This document shows, in pieces, positions 13,096-21,898 of a stretch of DNA of 31,438 bases. A program made the position numbers and the translations under genes. The DNA is from a virus: positions 1 through 31,438 of IMG/VR virus record IMGVR_UViG_3300046724_000277; one strand, written 5' to 3'. Under the pieces are notes generated by a model. That model ran no database searches and was not told where the DNA came from. It was given only the letters and a program-made list of their open reading frames with translations. Within the stretch, counting starts at the first letter, position 1. Each line of letters opens with the position of its first letter.

Positions 13096-15898
13096 TGGGT
13101 AGCCCCCGCACGATGTCGAATGTCGGCACGGGCGGCAATGTGCCCGCGTCCCCCGCGAATACTTCCGTGCGCCAATTGACGGCGGCAACGCTTGTATAGT
13201 CGGGCCCCGGTTCTAAATTCGTGACAAGCCACGGGCGAATGACCGCGCTCGCCGTTTGATAGATTGCATAGATAGTGCCCATGCCATCGTCGCGCCCTTT
13301 GATCGCAAACGCGGCGGCGCGACTCAAAATGATTTGCCGCAAGCTTGCCCCTTGCGTGACCGGCATCGAATCGAGCGCGCGCCCATCTTGCCCGCGCAAC
13401 ATGATCGAGAATCCGCCCGCCGCTAAATTTGTGTCGCGGTCGAGCGTGAGCGTGAGCCCCGCGACGGCGAACACTTCCCCGGCACTTTGCGCGAGATTCG
13501 CGATGTCGTCGGTCACGTTGACGACATCGCCGATGTGAATGAGTCTTGCCTCCTCGGTCGCTTGCATCGTGAGCACATCGCGCCGGTATTGCGAGCGGTT
13601 CCATTCGTACACCGCGCGCCGATACGCTTGCGCCCATGTCGCTTGAACCGGCGTCACGTGCAACGCATTGACCGGCGTCACCCCGACCGGATATTGGTAC
13701 TCGCGTTGCTTCCAACCGTTTGCGCGGTCAAACCATGTCGTTATCACGGCATCATTTTCGCCGTCGTTTTTCATGGCGAGTTGAACCGTTTCACCCTCGG
13801 GCGATTTGCTGCGGCCGGTGAATAGCGCGAGCGGAACCTTGCCGCCTTGGTCGCGCGTGACAAATAACTTGCGGCCGATTCGATACACTTGCGCGCGCAC
13901 GATTGAGGCAATCAATTGCAACTCCGCGTCGATGTCTTGCAATTCATCGAGCGTCATCGATATTTTTCCTTGGTCTCCCGCATCCATTGCGTCGAGCGAT
14001 GCTTGCAAGGCATAGATGCCCGCAAGGTCAATCTCCGCATCTGTTTTGCTTGCCCCGTCGGCCGCTTTCATACGCGCCACAATATTGTCGGCCCATTTTT
14101 CCGTCGGCGCGGGCGCGCTCCATGCGCTACCGGTCCACGTCGGCAAGACGCGCGTCGCAATGACGTTGAACGATGTTTCACCGACACTCGCCGCGCTCAC
14201 CGAGTTAAACGTAACAAGCGACAACACCGTGACATCGGGATAGGCGCGCGGCGGCAAATTTTTCACGGCGCGGAGCCATTTCCATACCGTCTCTTGCAAA
14301 TATTGATCGGTCGAGGTATCGGCCGCGAGCGGCGTCGTGCGAATCATGCGCACTTCAATCGGGCCGACCATGCCTAAATCATCGACGACTTTGACGACCT
14401 CGGTCGCACGTTGAGTGACATTCGCCGAGGCGGTGTAAGTGTAAACGCGCGACACCACCGTTGACGGCGCGGCGGTCGCTCGAAAGTCTACGTTTATCGA
14501 AACGGAAAACGGATGACGCGCGCCGCTCACGTAATGCGCGAGCCCGCCCGGAAATTCAAAGTCGAGCCAGATTTCATCCGGCGTTTCAATCGGTGCCGTG
14601 AACCAGCTTGTATACTGCGGCGTGTCGAGTAACGGCATCGGCCCCGGCGCATCGCCCGGCAATCGCCCGCGCGATGCGCCGCCCGGAATGTACGCGACCA
14701 CATCGGCCGACTCATAGGCGCGCTCGATGAATACCGGCGACGTGCCATCCATGTTTTCAACGATGCACAAAAATTCGTTGCCGATGCGCGTAATCGACAC
14801 GATGCGGCCATAGTATTCAAAGTGTCCCCATGTATCCTCGTTGTACACCGATACAATCGCGATCAAGTCGCCGACTTGAAACGTCGCGAACTCGATGTAT
14901 TGCACAATATCAATTTCGTTCGTGATGCCGCGCGGATTGAAAAACATCGAGCCGTTAATGTTGTAGCTCATCGATAGCGGATTGAAAACCGCATTGACGC
15001 CCGCCTCATCCGTTATCACGGCGTCGAGCCCGTACACATACGGGCCGACGGTTTGCGAATCCAACGGCACGCTATTAATAAAACAATCGAGCGTGTTCAA
15101 AAAAGTTCCGGTGATAAAATAGGCCCCGTGCAACACGAGCGGAATTCGTTCGTTTGCGGTGACGGTGCGCGTCTCCGCATCGAAGGTCACGCCGGTCACG
15201 GTCGTTCCCGACTCTTGCGCGCTCAAGGAAATTCCGTCAACCGTCGGCGCGGCGCGAATGGCTTGAATGTTCGGCACGATGTCGCCGGGGAAATATTCGT
15301 GAAACGAAACGCCCTCGATTGACGATATCGGCGTGTCGCCCAAGCGTTGCGCGCTCATCTGATACGTGCCGCGACCGACCACAAAATAACCGACGATGCT
15401 TTGCGTGCGCGGCCAGAACCATTTTTCGACCGGTGCCGTGAGCAAGTCGGGATAGCTTCGCACGCGGCCCAAAATATCCGGCACGCGCGCGCCCGCGCGG
15501 AGTCGATTCGATTGCGCGGCGAGTTGATTGTTTGGCGATTGCCGCGTTTCCTCCTCGGTCGGCACATTCGCTTGACGCGGCGCGCCCGGGGCGGTCAATC
15601 GGCCGATGAGATACGAGATTGCAATTGAGAGTAGCAGTTTGCCAATGAACGGCAACGCGGGCCCGGAAGGCTTCACGGTGACGATATACGTCGCGCTTTC
15701 ATCGACAATCAATTGCTCGTGCAAACTCGGATCGATTTCCCCATCGGCAAGCGCTTGCGCCTTGTGCAACATCCAACGCGCGCCGAATCCTTGCGGATAC
15801 AAGCGGCGCAGTTCATCGGCGAGCGTTGCGCCATCGTTCAATCGATGGTGCTCGCGCACACCGCGAAGCGGGTCATGCATAACCACTAGCCGCGCCAT
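13079..15898 (-). CDS. tail tip / central fibre protein, host specificity protein J-like
   Basis: A 939-residue protein that fits the phage tail tip (gpJ-like) class by size, order and sequence. The N-terminus (to about residue 75) is a small alpha/beta part. A hydrophobic segment follows (LPFIGKLLLSIAISYLIGRL, about residues 82-101), typical of this family. Then comes NQLAAQSNRLRAGARVPDIL, the conserved entry to the ring-forming domains. The central and C-terminal regions are beta-rich with fibronectin-like stretches (LTLTLDRDTNLAAGG). It caps the tail after the NlpC/P60 protein and contacts the cell surface. The start overlaps the previous stop. Confidence 0.85.
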   Translation of the reverse strand: MARLVVMHDPLRGVREHHRLNDGATLADELRRLYPQGFGARWMLHKAQALADGEIDPSLHEQLIVDESATYIVTVKPSGPALPFIGKLLLSIAISYLIGRLTAPGAPRQANVPTEEETRQSPNNQLAAQSNRLRAGARVPDILGRVRSYPDLLTAPVEKWFWPRTQSIVGYFVVGRGTYQMSAQRLGDTPISSIEGVSFHEYFPGDIVPNIQAIRAAPTVDGISLSAQESGTTVTGVTFDAETRTVTANERIPLVLHGAYFITGTFLNTLDCFINSVPLDSQTVGPYVYGLDAVITDEAGVNAVFNPLSMSYNINGSMFFNPRGITNEIDIVQYIEFATFQVGDLIAIVSVYNEDTWGHFEYYGRIVSITRIGNEFLCIVENMDGTSPVFIERAYESADVVAYIPGGASRGRLPGDAPGPMPLLDTPQYTSWFTAPIETPDEIWLDFEFPGGLAHYVSGARHPFSVSINVDFRATAAPSTVVSRVYTYTASANVTQRATEVVKVVDDLGMVGPIEVRMIRTTPLAADTSTDQYLQETVWKWLRAVKNLPPRAYPDVTVLSLVTFNSVSAASVGETSFNVIATRVLPTWTGSAWSAPAPTEKWADNIVARMKAADGASKTDAEIDLAGIYALQASLDAMDAGDQGKISMTLDELQDIDAELQLIASIVRAQVYRIGRKLFVTRDQGGKVPLALFTGRSKSPEGETVQLAMKNDGENDAVITTWFDRANGWKQREYQYPVGVTPVNALHVTPVQATWAQAYRRAVYEWNRSQYRRDVLTMQATEEARLIHIGDVVNVTDDIANLAQSAGEVFAVAGLTLTLDRDTNLAAGGFSIMLRGQDGRALDSMPVTQGASLRQIILSRAAAFAIKGRDDGMGTIYAIYQTASAVIRPWLVTNLEPGPDYTSVAAVNWRTEVFAGDAGTLPPVPTFDIVRGLPNDDAA

Positions 15899-16317
15899 GT
15901 GTACACCTCGACGACTTCAAACCGGTCATGCATGCGCGCCCACGGCGTTAAGGTCACCGAGCCGCGACCCCCGGCGAGAATGCCCGACCATGCATGCAAC
16001 ACACCGACCGCACCGAGCGACACGCCGACGTGATGCAAAAAGAGTTTGCCCGCGAATGCCATGCCGACCACCGCGCCCGGATCGCCGGGCGGGTCGATGA
16101 GCCCCCATTGGTGCGAGCGCTTGTGTGTTTGAATGACATGGATGGCATGCATGCCGATGCGGTCGCGCTCATCGATGAGCGGCGACACCAAACCGAAATA
16201 ATTTAGCCGCACGTATTCAACGAGACCCCAGCAATCGAAACCTTGCGACGGTGAGCGCCCGCCGATGGCATACGGAATGCCGAGGAGATCGAGCGGCGAG
16301 TGTGCGACGGCGTTCAT
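15886..16317 (-). CDS. NlpC/P60-type cysteine peptidase, tail-associated
   Basis: A 143-residue cell-wall peptidase of the NlpC/P60 class. The catalytic Cys29 is in GFDCWGLV, directly after GIPYAIGGRSP. The His pair 95-96 is in LFLHHVGVSLG, and a later His (108) follows. Such proteins lie just before the tail tip gene in many siphophages and open the peptidoglycan during DNA entry, like the lambda gpK peptidase. It lacks a signal peptide, which suits a virion part. It could in principle also act at lysis, but its gene order suggests entry. The start MNAVAH at 16317 overlaps the upstream stop by ATGA. Confidence 0.9.
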   Translation of the reverse strand: MNAVAHSPLDLLGIPYAIGGRSPSQGFDCWGLVEYVRLNYFGLVSPLIDERDRIGMHAIHVIQTHKRSHQWGLIDPPGDPGAVVGMAFAGKLFLHHVGVSLGAVGVLHAWSGILAGGRGSVTLTPWARMHDRFEVVEVYTWRG

Positions 16318-16808
16318 AGATAGGCGAGTGAGGGAAAGTTGTCGATGGTGTAGCGCGTGCCCGAGGCAATGTTCGGGAACGCGGTCGCGGCGCACTGAAA
16401 CTCGACGACCAAGCGCGTGCCGCCGATGTTCGTCACGACAAATGCAAGCGGGTCGAGTTGCGGCGCGTTGCGTTTGTTGTCGAGATACAAACGCCAATTC
16501 AAACCAATCGGCACGGTTCGTTCGGCGTCGGTCATCGCGCGCACTTGTTGCATTACATACCCGCCGAGCGCATCGAGCCGCAAGTTGAGTTCGCTTTGCG
16601 TCGATGTGTTTTGCTTGGGCAACTCGACCTCAAACCCGACGGGCTCGGCGACAAAATCAAACGCCGTTTCGGTTTTCGCGGCGAACTGCGCGCCGTAATC
16701 GGTGAGCCACAATGAACCCCATTTCGGATGCACGAACTCAAGCACTTGCACCGATTGCGAATCGATGCCGCCGTGTTGTGTCGCCCATAGCTCATAGTCG
16801 GTCGCCAT
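16314..16808 (-). CDS. minor tail protein, DUF1833-like
   Basis: A 164-residue protein. The start MATDYELWA is followed by a sequence (VLEFVHPKWGSLWLTDYGA) typical of DUF1833 phage proteins, which lie between the tape measure and tail tip in siphophages. The protein is beta-rich and shows no enzyme motif. It overlaps the NlpC/P60 start by ATGA and directly abuts the upstream minor tail gene. Likely role: distal tail or tail tip assembly protein, as for lambda gpL/gpM neighbours. Family assignment is from recalled pattern, not search. Confidence 0.75.
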   Translation of the reverse strand: MATDYELWATQHGGIDSQSVQVLEFVHPKWGSLWLTDYGAQFAAKTETAFDFVAEPVGFEVELPKQNTSTQSELNLRLDALGGYVMQQVRAMTDAERTVPIGLNWRLYLDNKRNAPQLDPLAFVVTNIGGTRLVVEFQCAATAFPNIASGTRYTIDNFPSLAYL

Positions 16809-17306
16809 CTAGCAACCCTCCGACGCGATGAGCGACAAGGGATAGTCGTCGCGATAGATATTGCTTGACGTGAGATCGGCTTTGAAAATGTCGGCGACGT
16901 TGCCGGGGTCGCGAAGGATGCCGCCGAAAATCAAATTGATATGCTCATCGCACAAGGTCGCATCGACGCGCAGTTGCACAAGCACCGCGCCCAATTGCCA
17001 GCCGTAGCCCTGCGGTTTTAAGTCGTACTCATTCACGAACGCGAGCACCGCACCGTGACCAATCCACGGCGCGTACAATTCGCCGTCGTGATGCTCGATG
17101 ACGTCGTTGTACCAATTTTCAAACGCCGCCGTTTGCGCGGCCGTCATCCACACCGCCAACTGAAAAGAGCCGCCGATATTTCGTCGCGCAAGCCTCGTGC
17201 GCGTCGGGCCCGAAAGCACATCGATGATGTCGAGATAGTTCGCGCCGTCATACTCCATCGTGTCGGCTTGCGGCGCGGGCAACGTGTCGGGCCATCGCGC
17301 CGTCAT
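16809..17306 (-). CDS. minor tail protein
   Basis: A 165-residue protein located between tape measure and NlpC/P60 genes. It shares a feature with the protein before it: both have an N-terminal part with a Trp/Phe-rich segment (FQLAVWMTAAQTAAFENWYN here) that contacts or forms a tail-tip ring. The pattern xAFENWY resembles the distal tail minor proteins of lambda-like phages. It overlaps the upstream gene by ATGA and abuts the next. Two Cys residues near the end (TLCDEH, ASEGC) may bind an iron-sulfur or metal ligand, as in lambda gpL, but this is speculative. Confidence 0.7.
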   Translation of the reverse strand: MTARWPDTLPAPQADTMEYDGANYLDIIDVLSGPTRTRLARRNIGGSFQLAVWMTAAQTAAFENWYNDVIEHHDGELYAPWIGHGAVLAFVNEYDLKPQGYGWQLGAVLVQLRVDATLCDEHINLIFGGILRDPGNVADIFKADLTSSNIYRDDYPLSLIASEGC

Positions 17307-17677
17307 GTGATCGACTCCCGCTCAATCTCAACCGTGCATTGCGTTGCGAATGCGTTGTGCAACGAACGCGATGCGCGCCACGGTCCAACGAACCGAGCGC
17401 GCACGCGCCGCGTTCTATCCCATAACCACAAGTCAATATAGAACGGCCGCGCGCCGCCCGATAAGTCGTTGCGATGCCATTGCACGAACGCGGACCACTG
17501 CGCGAGCGTTTGATTGACTTGCATCGATGCCGTGATCGGGCCCGCCGTGTCGCCTTTTTTCGAGCGGCGCGGCGGGTTCGCGAGACTCGAAAGCACCGTG
17601 CGATTGTTTGGATGCAATTGAAAGCTTTCGCGCTCGACGCATCCTAAATGTGAGGGGCTCCAAAAGGGGGCGGCCAT
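17303..17677 (-). CDS. minor tail protein
   Basis: A 124-residue basic protein directly after the tape measure gene. GGGGGTAGTGT lies before the ATG and overlaps the tape measure stop region. The sequence QTLAQWSAFVQWHRNDLSGG and FYIDLWLWDRTRRVRARFVG resembles small tail-tip ring proteins such as lambda gpM-like proteins and their relatives. The stop overlaps the next start by ATGA. Function is inferred from position and composition. Confidence 0.7.
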   Translation of the reverse strand: MAAPFWSPSHLGCVERESFQLHPNNRTVLSSLANPPRRSKKGDTAGPITASMQVNQTLAQWSAFVQWHRNDLSGGARPFYIDLWLWDRTRRVRARFVGPWRASRSLHNAFATQCTVEIERESIT

Positions 17678-17680
17678 ACA

Positions 17681-20371
17681 CTACCCCCGCCGCCGCAAAC
17701 CGTACGTCGATTGCAGCGCCGTCGATGTCGTGCCGTAGCCGCTTCGCATGCTGCGCGTCATTCTATCCTCGGCCAATTGCGCACCCAATTGCGCCGCCTC
17801 AAGGATGATGCTCGTGCGATTCTCGGAACGCTCGATGCGTGCGCGCGCTTGCACGCCGGTATTGTTGATAACTTGAATGTTTGCCGGTTGCGCACCGACG
17901 CCGAGTTTGCCGCTTGAAAGACGCGCAAGCGGCATGACGGCCTCGGGCCCCGCCTCGCCCATGAGTCCGGTCGAGCCGTTCGCCATCGGAAAAATCGTCG
18001 GCTTTGACACGATGCCGCCCGACGCCATCGGAACCATTCGGCCGTGACTGAATGCCGCGCCGTTCGCAATGCCGAGCCAGTTTCCGAACGCGGTATTTTG
18101 CAACGACTTCACGAGCATTAATTGAATCACGAGCCGCCCGAGTTGCTTAACGGTCGTTTGCACAAACTGTTTGAAATTGAATTCACCGTCGGCGAGAAAA
18201 TCAACCAAGTTGTCGAGAATCGTTCCGACCGCCGCTTTCCATGTTTGCTGCACAACGTCGGCCCCGTCTGCAATATGCATCACGAGTTGATCGAATCGCG
18301 CAATCATGTCGTCGGTGAGTAAGCCTTGCTTGTCGAGTTCAATCATCGCGCGATTGAGTTCGTCGATTTCCATTCGCGCCCGCTCGGCATGCGATACGTC
18401 GCCCGCGAATGCGTTGTTAAGCAGTTCATATGCGCCGCGCGCACGGTCGGCCGCCGTTTGCAATTCGGTCACCGATTTCGCAAGGTCGCGAATTTCCGCC
18501 GCCTTTTCTTTCGTGAGATTGCCGCCGGATTTTTCAAACGCTTTCGTAAATTGTTTTATGAGTTCCTCTTGCATCGTGAGCGCCGTCACCTCCTCGCGAA
18601 ACGCGGCGGCCGCGTCCGCGCCCTTGAAAATTTCAATGCTGAGTTCCTTCATGTCATTTTTCGACGCCTTCAATCGGTCGCGCATATCGCTCAAGGTATC
18701 CGCAAGGCTTTGTTCTGTGGCCCGGCCGCGCTCGGCGATTTGCGTTTTCGCGCGTTCAAATTGCGCGATTTGTTCGGCGGTCGGCTTGATGACTGAATTT
18801 AATTGCTCAAATGCCGCCGTGAGTTCGCGCGTTTCCTTTTCGGCGCGAGCGCCCTCGCTCATCGCACCATTCATCGCCGAGCCCAAAGTTGACCACGCCG
18901 CCGACGTCAACTTGACCTCGGCGGAATTTTTCGCGAACTCCTCGACCGCCTTGTTGATTCGGTCAAGGTCGCCCGTGCTCAACTCGCCCATCTTTCCTTT
19001 TTTGAATTGCTCGGTCATTTGCTTGCGCAGTTCGGCCCCGGCCGCCGCCGCTTGCAGTTGCGCACGGAATGCATCGGCGGCGGGCTTGCCCGAGGTCATC
19101 TCGATTTTCAAGGCTTGCAATTCTTTTGCGGCATCGCTTGCGCGCGTTTTTAATTGCGCGAGCGCGTCGTTGAATCCTTGCGTGATTTTTATTTGTTCGT
19201 CGGTCGGGCCCCTCGGCGACTTGTCGCCCTTGGTGTCGAGGTTCGCGCCATTGAGCGCGGCCGCTTGCGCATCGGTTGCCGCCGTAAATTCCGCGATGAA
19301 TTGTTTGCGCCGCTCGATAATCTTGCGCATGCGTTCATCGGAGTCGGCTTGTTGCTTGTCGATGGCTGCATTGAACCCTTCACCGAACAAACGGCCGCCC
19401 GTCATAATGTCGTTGAGCGCGCGATTGAACGAGATACCCAATCTAATAATATTTTCAATCGTCATGTCGATGAATGTTGCAATCTCAATCTCGACGGTTT
19501 TCAATGCGAATTTCACCGCGATTCCCATAAGCTGTGCATTGCTCGCGATGTCTTTGAAAAAATCGCCCGTGCCTTTCAATGCGCCCGCAATGGCTTTTGT
19601 GACGCCGAGCCCCTCGTTGAATTCACCAATCATCGCGCCGAAACTACTCGCCGCGCTCTTGAATGAATCGGCAACGGTCGGGCCCATCTCGGCCGCGCGC
19701 CGCCTCACCTCCTCGGCCGCTTTCGCGAGCCCCTCAACCATCATCTCGGTTGTGAGGTCGCCTTGCTCGGCCATCAAACGCAATTCATCTTTCGTTTTGC
19801 CGAGACCTACTTGCAACGCTTTGATGAGTTCGGGCGTTTCCTTGAATGCCTGTTTGAACTCTTTCAAATTCATTCCGCCATCCTCAAGCGTGTTCGCGAA
19901 TTGCGCGATGCCCGCCGAGGCTTGCGCGGCATTCAATCCCGATAGGCGCATGGTGTCGGCGAGTGTTTTCGATAAGTCGAGCACCTCTTGTTGTGAGAGT
20001 CCGAGCCCCTCGGTTGCGTCGTGCAACTTGTTGAATGATTCCGTCGCGAGTTCAACCGTCGAGGAGGTTTGATTTGCTTGCTCAATCAATTGCACTTGCA
20101 CCGCTTGCAATTCTGCGGCCGAGTTCGTCGATTGTTTGAGCGTGTTCGCCATCGCCGTATAAGCATCGGCGACTTTGATCGCTTCCCATGCAAGCTTTGC
20201 AACACCGGCCGCAATCGCGACCACGCCGAGCCCCTTCAATCCTTTACTCAATGATTGTGTCGCGCGCTCCATTGTTGAAAGCGAGTTCGCCGCTTGCCGC
20301 GTATTTTTTTCGATGCCTTGCGTTTCGATGATGCATCGCCATGCGAGCGTTTTAGTTTCATCGGCGTTCAT
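17681..20371 (-). CDS. tape measure protein
   Basis: An 896-residue tail length protein. The N-terminal 150 residues are helical with a hydrophobic segment (GLGVVAIAAGVAKLAWEAIK), then long helical, Lys/Glu/Ala-rich repeats run to about residue 720. The C-terminal region contains AFSHGRMVPMASGGIVSKPT and GEAGPEAVMPLARL, a hallmark of siphophage tape measures. By the known relation for lambda gpH, this length suits a tail of roughly 130-140 nm. The start MNADET at 20371, after GGGGGTCGT, overlaps the upstream gene by ATGA; a longer frame to 20479 exists but would overlap more. Confidence 0.92.
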   Translation of the reverse strand: MNADETKTLAWRCIIETQGIEKNTRQAANSLSTMERATQSLSKGLKGLGVVAIAAGVAKLAWEAIKVADAYTAMANTLKQSTNSAAELQAVQVQLIEQANQTSSTVELATESFNKLHDATEGLGLSQQEVLDLSKTLADTMRLSGLNAAQASAGIAQFANTLEDGGMNLKEFKQAFKETPELIKALQVGLGKTKDELRLMAEQGDLTTEMMVEGLAKAAEEVRRRAAEMGPTVADSFKSAASSFGAMIGEFNEGLGVTKAIAGALKGTGDFFKDIASNAQLMGIAVKFALKTVEIEIATFIDMTIENIIRLGISFNRALNDIMTGGRLFGEGFNAAIDKQQADSDERMRKIIERRKQFIAEFTAATDAQAAALNGANLDTKGDKSPRGPTDEQIKITQGFNDALAQLKTRASDAAKELQALKIEMTSGKPAADAFRAQLQAAAAGAELRKQMTEQFKKGKMGELSTGDLDRINKAVEEFAKNSAEVKLTSAAWSTLGSAMNGAMSEGARAEKETRELTAAFEQLNSVIKPTAEQIAQFERAKTQIAERGRATEQSLADTLSDMRDRLKASKNDMKELSIEIFKGADAAAAFREEVTALTMQEELIKQFTKAFEKSGGNLTKEKAAEIRDLAKSVTELQTAADRARGAYELLNNAFAGDVSHAERARMEIDELNRAMIELDKQGLLTDDMIARFDQLVMHIADGADVVQQTWKAAVGTILDNLVDFLADGEFNFKQFVQTTVKQLGRLVIQLMLVKSLQNTAFGNWLGIANGAAFSHGRMVPMASGGIVSKPTIFPMANGSTGLMGEAGPEAVMPLARLSSGKLGVGAQPANIQVINNTGVQARARIERSENRTSIILEAAQLGAQLAEDRMTRSMRSGYGTTSTALQSTYGLRRRG

Positions 20372-21153
20372 ACGACCCCCGGCGTCGTCGTCATGCGTGA
20401 CGCTTTGAAAACCAAAATCGGCACGCCGCGACGCGAGCGCCACCCCATCGCGGGACCGGGCGGCATGCTCACCGTCCAAGAGGCTTGCACGCGAAAATTG
20501 ATTGCTTTCAATTCCGGGCGCAATTGTTTTGCGGCATACGCCATGAAACCAATCGCGCGCGCTTGCCCGGCCGGTCGGCCGTCGGCATGCGTGCCGCTAT
20601 TCTTTCGCGGCCGCCGCGCCTTCAAAATAAATTCGGCGGAATGCCGCGCGCGATAGTTCGCGAACCAGGCATAACCGGCGCGCGGTGCAAGAATCAATAC
20701 GTCGGTCGATTTCACCGTGAGATCGGTCGGCAACGTGTCGCCGAGTCGTCGCAACGTGCCGCGCTTGCCGCCTTGCAAAATGAACCACGTCCAACCCTCG
20801 CTCAATGCACCCGTGCGCCGCTCGGTGACGCGCAAAATCGCTTTGCGCAATACATCTTTCGCGCGTCCGAGACTGCGCGTTAAAACGGCGGTGACAAAAT
20901 AGACGACCACCTTGCGCTCGGCTTGGGCAATCGGTTTGCTTTTGTTGCCATCGACGACGGCCGTATAGTGTTCGCTGTTTCCGAGCTTGTGTTGTTGCTT
21001 GATAACTTCAACCGTTTTCGAGCGCACCCATAGCGGCAACTGTGCTTGCACTTGTTTCAAGTCGCCTCGGATCATTTGCACCCACTCTTTCCCGTTCGTC
21101 GTTTCGCGAAACGCCGGGGCGGTGAGGTGCGGTAGGCTTGCGCTGTTTTGCAT
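20368..21153 (-). CDS. hypothetical tail assembly region protein
   Basis: A 261-residue basic protein between the tail chaperone frames and the tape measure gene. I do not recognise a family. AGGG precedes ATG 21153. That start overlaps the end of the frameshifted chaperone frame by 146 bases; an internal ATG at 21075 would reduce the overlap to 68. The protein is rich in Arg/Lys and has no signal peptide or membrane segment. The C-terminal part (MAYAAKQLRPELKAINFRVQ) is helical. By position it is a tail protein; its true start is uncertain. Confidence 0.7.
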   Translation of the reverse strand: MQNSASLPHLTAPAFRETTNGKEWVQMIRGDLKQVQAQLPLWVRSKTVEVIKQQHKLGNSEHYTAVVDGNKSKPIAQAERKVVVYFVTAVLTRSLGRAKDVLRKAILRVTERRTGALSEGWTWFILQGGKRGTLRRLGDTLPTDLTVKSTDVLILAPRAGYAWFANYRARHSAEFILKARRPRKNSGTHADGRPAGQARAIGFMAYAAKQLRPELKAINFRVQASWTVSMPPGPAMGWRSRRGVPILVFKASRMTTTPGVV

Positions 21154-21879
21154 CGATGAGCCCTATGTCGATGAGATCGGCGAATTGAACGAGTTCAATA
21201 AACACATCACGGCAAGTCACCTTGTATGCATCGGCCCAAGCGAGCACCGCTCGCCACGGTATCGGACCCAGAATGACCGCCATTCCGACGGCGATTTGTC
21301 TCTCACTCCTCAAGTCGGCCAACGCCTGAAAAATCGGTACGAGGTGCGCGGCCTGCGGCGGTTGACGTTCCAACGCGGGCACTTTCACGCCCGCGCGTGC
21401 GAGATCGGCTAGACGTGCGCCGAACTCGCTCCATTCCGCTTGCCACGCGAGAATTTTTTTATCGCTTCCTTGTCGCGCTGCATTGCCTTGCGATCTTGCT
21501 GAGTTTGAAACGCATCGCGCGTGTTCGCGGTCGAACGCACGCGCACCCACATATCGGGCGCGAGTCGCATCAACTCCAAAAAATTCTCGCGCGTGAACGG
21601 CACATCTTTGCCCGCGTCATCCTTGAACCCGTGCCAACCGACGACGACGTGCGCCGCATACAATGTTTTCAAGTCGTCGTCGATTTCCGCATCGGGCACG
21701 TCGGCGGGCTCACGCTCACCGACGACGCGGCGAATCACTTCGGCGAGCGCAACCATGAACACGCGATTAGCCCCGCCGGCGCGGCGCAAAATCATCGTGC
21801 GACCTTTGCCAAGATCGAGCGGCACGCCGTCTTGCTCAAGTCGCGTGTCGCTTTGCCAGTCATTAATATTTGCGAACAT
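21008..21879 (-). CDS. tail assembly chaperone long form by -1 frameshift (gpGT-like)
   Basis: The long form of the tail chaperone, made by -1 slippage at the A AAA AAA heptamer (21460-21454). Reading 142 codons from 21879 and then the -1 frame to the stop at 21008 gives 290 residues. The second part begins LAWQAEWSEFG and continues in a long open frame without a well-placed start of its own. In lambda and many siphophages such a frameshift makes a minor G-T fusion that loads the tail tube onto the tape measure. Here phase, position before the tape measure, and size all agree. Frameshift efficiency cannot be read from sequence. Confidence 0.78.
21409..21879 (-). CDS. tail assembly chaperone short form (gpG-like)
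   Basis: A 156-residue protein directly after the tail tube gene. Its size and position match lambda gpG-type tail assembly chaperones. It is acidic in the middle (DVPDAEIDDDLKTLYAAHVVVGW) and ends in a basic stretch past the slippery site. GGGGGCTGT lies before the ATG at 21879. Read without frameshift, it stops at 21409-21411 (TAG). It assists polymerisation of the tail tube around the tape measure and is not part of the mature virion. Confidence 0.82.
   Translation of the reverse strand: MFANINDWQSDTRLEQDGVPLDLGKGRTMILRRAGGANRVFMVALAEVIRRVVGEREPADVPDAEIDDDLKTLYAAHVVVGWHGFKDDAGKDVPFTRENFLELMRLAPDMWVRVRSTANTRDAFQTQQDRKAMQRDKEAIKKFSRGKRNGASSAHV
21454..21460 (-). promoter_or_regulatory. -1 frameshift slippery heptamer A AAA AAA
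   Basis: Seven A on the minus strand. In the zero frame the codons are ATA AAA AAA TTC, so the heptamer has the correct A|AAA|AAA phase for tandem slippage. The -1 frame then reads AAA AAA ATT CTC and stays open to 21008. Confidence 0.82.
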
Positions 21880-21898
21880 ACAGCCCCCGAAACAAAGT

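Noticed and set aside
18306-20072. A 588-codon plus-strand open frame opposite the tape measure gene
   Set aside because: It is the antisense shadow of the tape measure gene: Ser/Ala-rich without domain pattern, and the minus-strand frame has a clear tape measure signature, good start and gene spacing.
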